NCBI GenBank assembly: GCA_016201185.1
Contig: JACQDG010000100.1
Coordinates: forward strand, 1 to 8,729
Direction: 5' to 3'
DNA: 8,729 nucleotides
DNA from: Acidobacteriota bacterium
GTDB taxonomy: Bacteria > Acidobacteriota > Terriglobia > Bryobacterales > JACQDG01
This document shows, piece after piece, positions 5,137 through 8,729 of this stretch. How positions within the stretch are numbered: position 1 is the first letter of the stretch; every line of letters starts with the position of its first letter. The notes beneath the pieces are model-generated. The model was not told the DNA's origin, did no database searches, and worked only from the letters and a program-made list of their open reading frames with translations. The position numbers were made by a program, and so were the translations under genes.

Positions 5137-5897
5137 GGGCCGGGCCTTACGGGAACGCCGTGCCGGGCGAGGATTTCCTTGAGCCCGCCGATGGTGTACG
5201 TGCCGTAGTGGAAGATGGAGGCGGCCAGGGCGGCATCGGCCTCGCCTTCCTCGAGCACGCGGACGAAATCCTCCGGGCGACCGCCGCCGCCGCTGGCAAT
5301 GACCGGAACGCGGGTGGCGCGAGAGACGGCGCGGGTCAGCTCGCAGTCAAAGCCCGCCTGGGTGCCGTCACGGTCCATCGAGGTGAGCAGGATTTCTCCG
5401 GCCCCCAGTTGCTCGCCGCGTCGGGCCCACTCGATGGCATCCAGGCCCGTGTCGTGCCGACCGCCATAGGTGAATACGTTCCAGTTGTCCGGCGAATGTC
5501 GCCGCGCGTCGATGGCCAGTACGACGGCTTGGGCGCCGAACTCTTCAGACAGCTCGGTGATCAGCTCGGGCCGCTCCACCGCAGCGGTGTTGACGGAAAC
5601 CTTATCGGCGCCGGCCAGCAGGATGCGCCGGGCGTCGGCCACACTGCGCACGCCTCCGCCCACGGCCAGGGGGATGAAGACGCGGCGGGCGGTCCGCTCC
5701 ACGGCTTCGATCAGGATGTCCCGGCGATCGCTCGAAGCGGTGATGTCGAGGAACACCAGCTCGTCGGCGCCGGCCTGGTTGTAAGCTTCCGCCAGCTCGA
5801 CTGGGTCGCCAGCGTCACGAAGCTGTACAAAGTGGATGCCCTTGACCACGCGGCCGTCCTTCACGTCGAGACAGGGAATAATGCGCTTAGCCAACAA
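5133..5897 (-). CDS. hisF: HisF, cyclase subunit of IGP synthase
   Basis: HisF takes ammonia made by HisH and converts PRFAR to imidazole glycerol phosphate and AICAR, linking histidine and purine pathways. The 254-residue TIM barrel opens with LAKRIIPCLDVKDG. Asp11 and Asp130 (VLAIDARR) are the two catalytic aspartates. AVGGGVR (78-84), NTAAV and ASGGGG supply the phosphate-binding turns, so the enzyme looks complete. The start is TTG at 5895-5897, with a second TTG immediately after. Both lie inside the end of hisH, giving an overlap of 11 or 8 bases. The upstream sequence has only a weak AGG about 12 bases away, so initiation probably depends on ribosomes finishing hisH. It overlaps hisA by four bases. 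HisH and HisF work as a heterodimer, which suits tight coupling. Confidence 0.97.
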   Translation of the reverse strand: MLAKRIIPCLDVKDGRVVKGIHFVQLRDAGDPVELAEAYNQAGADELVFLDITASSDRRDILIEAVERTARRVFIPLAVGGGVRSVADARRILLAGADKVSVNTAAVERPELITELSEEFGAQAVVLAIDARRHSPDNWNVFTYGGRHDTGLDAIEWARRGEQLGAGEILLTSMDRDGTQAGFDCELTRAVSRATRVPVIASGGGGRPEDFVRVLEEGEADAALAASIFHYGTYTIGGLKEILARHGVPVRPGP

Positions 5898-6486
5898 AGT
5901 TTTTTACGACCTGTTGCCCTAAGGGGCCGGACTTCTCGGTATGGAATTGCACGCCGAAGATGTTATCCGACTCCAAGGCAGCGGCATAGCGCACGGCGTA
6001 ATAGACGAAAGCCGCGGCTCGGTCCCCGGCGACCGATTCGGGCACATAGTAGCTATGCGCGAAGTAGACATAGGGGCGCTTGGGCAAGCCGTGGAACAAG
6101 GCAGGATCGCCCCGCAGCTCCAGTTCGTTCCAGCCCATGTGCGGCGCCCGGACGCCCTCGGGGAAACGCTCGACGGCGCCTGGAAAAATGCCCAGGCCCT
6201 TTACATCCGGGGCTTCGGCGCTCGAGTCGAACAACGCCTGCATGCCGAGGCAGATGCCCAGAAACGGTACGCCGGCTGTGAGGCGCCCAATCAGGACCTC
6301 GCGCGCAGCCATCCGGTCGAGCGCGCGCATCATCTGTCCGAAATGGCCGACGCCGGGCAGGATAATCTTCTCCGCGCGGGCCAGGCCCGCGGCATCGCGG
6401 ACGATTTCGTAGCGCGCGCCGAGGGCGGCCAGGGTGTTTTGTACCGAGCGAAGGTTGCCGGCGCCGTAATCGAGGATGGCGATCAT
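5887..6486 (-). CDS. hisH: HisH, glutaminase subunit of IGP synthase
   Basis: HisH is the class-I glutamine amidotransferase that releases ammonia from glutamine and channels it to HisF. From the ATG at 6484-6486 the protein is 199 residues, the normal family length. It starts MIAILDYGAGNLRSV. The nucleophile is Cys79 in GICLGMQ, and the rest of the triad is His182 and Glu184 in FHTEKSG. The oxyanion-region PGVGHF is at 44-49. An in-frame ATG 81 bases further upstream exists but adds residues inside hisB with no family counterpart. The chosen start has AAAGGG five bases upstream and overlaps the hisB stop as ATGA. It overlaps hisF by 11 bases. Confidence 0.97.
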   Translation of the reverse strand: MIAILDYGAGNLRSVQNTLAALGARYEIVRDAAGLARAEKIILPGVGHFGQMMRALDRMAAREVLIGRLTAGVPFLGICLGMQALFDSSAEAPDVKGLGIFPGAVERFPEGVRAPHMGWNELELRGDPALFHGLPKRPYVYFAHSYYVPESVAGDRAAAFVYYAVRYAAALESDNIFGVQFHTEKSGPLGQQVVKNFVG

Positions 6487-7070
6487 AAGAGCCCTTTCGT
6501 ACTCGGCAGCAGATTGCGCAACCGGCGGTCGGTCGAGCAGGCGTATTTCATGGCGCGGGCGAAACACTTGAAGATGGCTTCGATCTTGTGATGGTTGGAG
6601 CGGCCATAGAGTACACGGGCGTGCAAGTTGGCCCCGGCGTGATTCACAAAGCCGCTGAAGAAGTCCTCGACAAGCTCGGCCTGCAGATCGCCCACGAGGC
6701 GGACTCGAACCAGGTCCCGGTAAACCAGTGCGGGCCGGCCCCCCAGATCGACCGCCACCACCGCCAGCGTCTCATCCATGGGCAGCACGAAGTACCCGGC
6801 GCGGTTGATACCCTTGCGGTCCCCCAGGGCCTTCCGAAAGCACTGGCCGAGGACAATGCCCACGTCCTCGACCGTGTGGTGCTGGTCAACGTCGAGATCG
6901 CCGCGGGCCTGGAGGCCCAGATCGAAGCCGCCGTGCCTGGTGAACAGCTCGAGCATGTGATCGAGGAAACGGACTCCGGTCGTAATGTTGTAGCGGCCGC
7001 GACCCTCAATCCGGAGACGGGCGCGGATTTGCGTTTCCTTCGTGTAGCGCTCGATGGCGGCGGTTCTCAC
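6483..7070 (-). CDS. hisB: HisB, imidazoleglycerol-phosphate dehydratase (monofunctional)
   Basis: This enzyme dehydrates imidazole glycerol phosphate to imidazole acetol phosphate, which HisC then aminates. The 195-residue protein shows the full IGPD pattern. FLDHML is at 35-40, the metal-binding HHTVED is at 64-69, and the second site GRSNHHKIEA at 156-165 supplies His160, His161 and Glu164. It is the single-domain form: there is no N-terminal HAD histidinol-phosphatase domain as in E. coli HisB. A separate HAD phosphatase ends exactly where hisB starts. The start is GTG at 7068-7070, overlapping the upstream TGA as GTGA, with AGGT six bases upstream. It overlaps hisH by four bases. Confidence 0.97.
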   Translation of the reverse strand: MRTAAIERYTKETQIRARLRIEGRGRYNITTGVRFLDHMLELFTRHGGFDLGLQARGDLDVDQHHTVEDVGIVLGQCFRKALGDRKGINRAGYFVLPMDETLAVVAVDLGGRPALVYRDLVRVRLVGDLQAELVEDFFSGFVNHAGANLHARVLYGRSNHHKIEAIFKCFARAMKYACSTDRRLRNLLPSTKGLL

Positions 7071-7741
7071 TTCAACACCTGCTCCAGCTCGTTAATGTTG
7101 TCGACGACGGCGCGGGCGCCTTCCTGGCGGAACAGCTCGACCAGCTCGGCCCGGCGCGAGTCTTGTTGCGGCGCCACGCCGATGAACCCCACCCCGGCGC
7201 GGCCAGCGCTTTTGGCGTCGTCCACCGTGTCGCCGACGTAAACAACTTCGACGCCAGGGAAGGTCGCGCAGATTTTCAGCAGGCCGTCCGGGGCGGGCTT
7301 GAGGTTCTCCACGTCGTCATTACCGATGAGGGGATCAAACACCGCCTGCGCGCCGAAGCGGTCGAGGGTGAGCCGGGTCTCGCTGCGCGTCCGCCCGGTA
7401 AAGATCGCCAGGCGCCAGTCTTTCGCCAACTGCTCGAACAGCCCGTCGCGGGCGACCCACCGCTCTCGCAAGATCAGCCCGTCGCTGTTCTCTCCCAGAA
7501 AAATCCGCTGGAAGTGATCGACGATCTCCTGATACTTCGGATGGCAGCCGAAATCCTGGATGACCTTCTTACACAGCGCCCAGTCGTCGTTGTAGCCGCC
7601 GAGGTTCTTGATCTGCTGGATGTCGTCCCTCGTGACGCGACGGCTGGTGAAGTGCTCGATGGTGCGGATGATCGTCTCGCGGTAGGAGTCGGTTACGTCC
7701 ACCAGCACGCCGTCCACGTCGAAAACCAGAACGCCGCGCAT
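7067..7741 (-). CDS. HAD-superfamily phosphatase in the his operon, candidate histidinol-phosphate phosphatase
   Basis: A 224-residue HAD subfamily-IA hydrolase with all catalytic motifs. Motif I is FDVDGVLVDV (nucleophile Asp8, acid/base Asp10), motif II is IFTGR (Thr115), motif III is LKPAPDG (Lys148) and motif IV is VGDTVDDAKSA (Asp171, Asp174, Asp175). A helical cap lies between motifs I and II. The DGVLVDV-x-x-SYR opening and the following EHFT resemble the family described as TIGR01548. That assignment is from memory. The start at ATG 7739-7741 has GGGAGGT six bases upstream and shares one base with the hisC stop (TGATG). Longer in-frame starts run into hisC and add an unlikely basic/Pro tail. 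It overlaps hisB by four bases. Its place between the genes acting before and after the phosphatase step, beside a HisB lacking that domain, suggests histidinol-phosphate as substrate. This is inference, and phosphoglycolate-type or other phosphatase activity is the alternative. Confidence 0.9.
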   Translation of the reverse strand: MRGVLVFDVDGVLVDVTDSYRETIIRTIEHFTSRRVTRDDIQQIKNLGGYNDDWALCKKVIQDFGCHPKYQEIVDHFQRIFLGENSDGLILRERWVARDGLFEQLAKDWRLAIFTGRTRSETRLTLDRFGAQAVFDPLIGNDDVENLKPAPDGLLKICATFPGVEVVYVGDTVDDAKSAGRAGVGFIGVAPQQDSRRAELVELFRQEGARAVVDNINELEQVLK

Positions 7742-8729
7742 CACAGCACCTCCCGCAAGGCGGCCAGGAAGCGCCGTACCTGGGCCCGGTTGCCGACTGT
7801 GACGCGGACGGACCCGGGGATTTCGAAACTGCGGTCGCGGACCAGGATCCCTGCTTCCCGCAATCGGATGCAAACTTCCTTCGCGCGGTCTCCGAAATGC
7901 GCCAGGACAAAATTACCCGCGCTCGGAGCGTAGGGAACCTTCAAGCGCCGCAGGCCCCGGCACAACTGCTCGCGCGCCTTCACGACTTCGGCCGCGTAAC
8001 GCTCGATGTAGGCTCGGTCTTCCACCGCTTCGGCGGCGCAAATCACGGCCAGGGAATTCACACTGTAAGGAGACTGCGCCTTGTGCAGGTAAGCGATATT
8101 CTCTGGCTGGGAAAGCAGGCAGCCCAGACGCAGCCCAGCCAGGCCGTAGACCTTGGAGAAGGTGCGGCTCACAAAAAGATTGGGGTAGTGCGGGATAAGC
8201 CCCAGGGCTGTCGTGCCGTGGAACTCGAAGTAAGCCTCATCGATCAGGACCGCCGCGTTCTGCGCCTTTTCGAGGATGCGGTGAACGTCCGCCAGGTCCA
8301 CGGCCGTGCCCGTGGGATTGTTCGGGTTGGCGATGAGCACGGCGCGGGTCTCCGGCGTGATGGCCGAAAGCAGCTCATCCCGCGGGAAGGTCAGGTCAGG
8401 CCGGCGGAACGGGACTTCCGTGATGACCGCGCCTGCCGCCTGGGCGTAGAAACGATACATGGGAAAAGAAGGAGAAAGCAGGGCCACCGGTTCATTGTCG
8501 TCCACGTAGGTATTCACCACGAGCTGGATCGCCTCGTCGGTGCCATTGGTGAAAAGCAGCGCGTCCGGCGCAACGTTGAAGAAAGCGGCCAGCTTCTGCC
8601 GGACGGCTTCGTATTCTGGATAAAGAGACAGGCGCTCTCGCGACGCCAAGCGCCGCAGGGCCCGAAGCACGCGCGGTGAGCAGCCCACGGTGTTCTCATT
8701 AAAATCGAGGCGCAGCTTGCCCTCGCGGC
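7741..8729 (-). CDS. hisC: HisC, histidinol-phosphate aminotransferase, N-terminus beyond window
   Basis: A fold-type I PLP aminotransferase that converts imidazole acetol phosphate and glutamate to histidinol phosphate. The frame stays open to the right edge, where it reads KLRLDFNENTVGCSP, matching the HisC opening LDFNEN-x-x-G-x-SP. The true start therefore lies outside the window, and the GTG at 8688 is an internal valine codon. About 328 residues are visible, so only some 15-25 are missing. Recognisable parts are YPEYEAVRQKLA, TNGTDEAI, ANPNNPTG (substrate/PLP loop), IDEAYFEF (PLP aspartate and tyrosine), and SRTFSKVYGLAGLRLG with the Schiff-base lysine after Phe-Ser. The C-terminal Arg-rich GSVRVTVGN is the substrate-carboxylate end. 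It ends at TGA 7741-7743, sharing one base with the HAD start, and heads the visible part of the operon. Confidence 0.95.
   Translation of the reverse strand, partial: REGKLRLDFNENTVGCSPRVLRALRRLASRERLSLYPEYEAVRQKLAAFFNVAPDALLFTNGTDEAIQLVVNTYVDDNEPVALLSPSFPMYRFYAQAAGAVITEVPFRRPDLTFPRDELLSAITPETRAVLIANPNNPTGTAVDLADVHRILEKAQNAAVLIDEAYFEFHGTTALGLIPHYPNLFVSRTFSKVYGLAGLRLGCLLSQPENIAYLHKAQSPYSVNSLAVICAAEAVEDRAYIERYAAEVVKAREQLCRGLRRLKVPYAPSAGNFVLAHFGDRAKEVCIRLREAGILVRDRSFEIPGSVRVTVGNRAQVRRFLAALREVL

Noticed and set aside
5160..6281. 373-codon plus-strand open frame across hisF and hisH
   Set aside because: Antisense shadow of two genes with intact catalytic motifs.
7742..7873. N-terminal extension of the HAD phosphatase
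   Set aside because: It lies wholly in hisC, is Pro/Arg-rich, and the internal ATG has a strong ribosome site directly before motif I.
8686..8688. GTG as the start of hisC
   Set aside because: Upstream in-frame codons encode the conserved HisC opening LDFNENTVG, so this GTG is internal.

Overview
The window looks like chromosomal DNA from a GC-rich bacterium, most probably an Acidobacteriota member of the Solibacter/Bryobacter type. This is inferred from three things: a divergent pair made of a secreted heparinase-like protein and a Tat-signal Gfo/Idh/MocA oxidoreductase, the style of the proteins, and a compact his cluster. No rRNA or other marker gene is present, so the assignment is tentative. 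I see no tRNA, rRNA, CRISPR array, insertion sequence, integrase or phage gene.

Layout. (1) Positions 1-1305, minus strand: a secreted protein with heparinase II/III-like features that runs off the left edge, so only its first 435 codons are visible. (2) Positions 1374-2582, plus strand, divergent from it across 68 bases: a Gfo/Idh/MocA oxidoreductase with a twin-arginine leader. (3) Positions 2583-3643: about 1 kb without a recognisable large gene. It holds a cluster of inverted repeats, a small minus-strand gene (2891-3208) with a good promoter and ribosome site, and a back-to-back plus-strand promoter that opens an approximately 300-nt leader or RNA ahead of the next gene. (4) Positions 3644-4021, plus strand: a TraR/DksA-type C4 zinc-finger protein, closed by a GC-rich hairpin. 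(5) Positions 4095-4376, plus strand: a 93-residue protein of unknown function. (6) Positions 4432-8729, minus strand: a histidine biosynthesis operon, transcribed hisC (5' end off the window) > HAD phosphatase > hisB > hisH > hisF > hisA.

The his genes form an unbroken chain of overlaps (1, 4, 4, 11 and 4 bases), implying one mRNA and translational coupling. HisH and HisF form the IGP synthase (glutaminase plus cyclase), HisA supplies its substrate, HisB dehydrates IGP and HisC transaminates the product. HisB is the short single-domain form without a histidinol-phosphatase part. The HAD phosphatase lying exactly between hisC and hisB is therefore the natural candidate for the missing histidinol-phosphate phosphatase, and it is the most interesting functional hypothesis here. 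hisG, hisD and hisI/E are not in the window. I did not find a clearly novel multi-gene system. The least explained parts are the 2.6-3.6 kb region and the two small proteins of unknown function.
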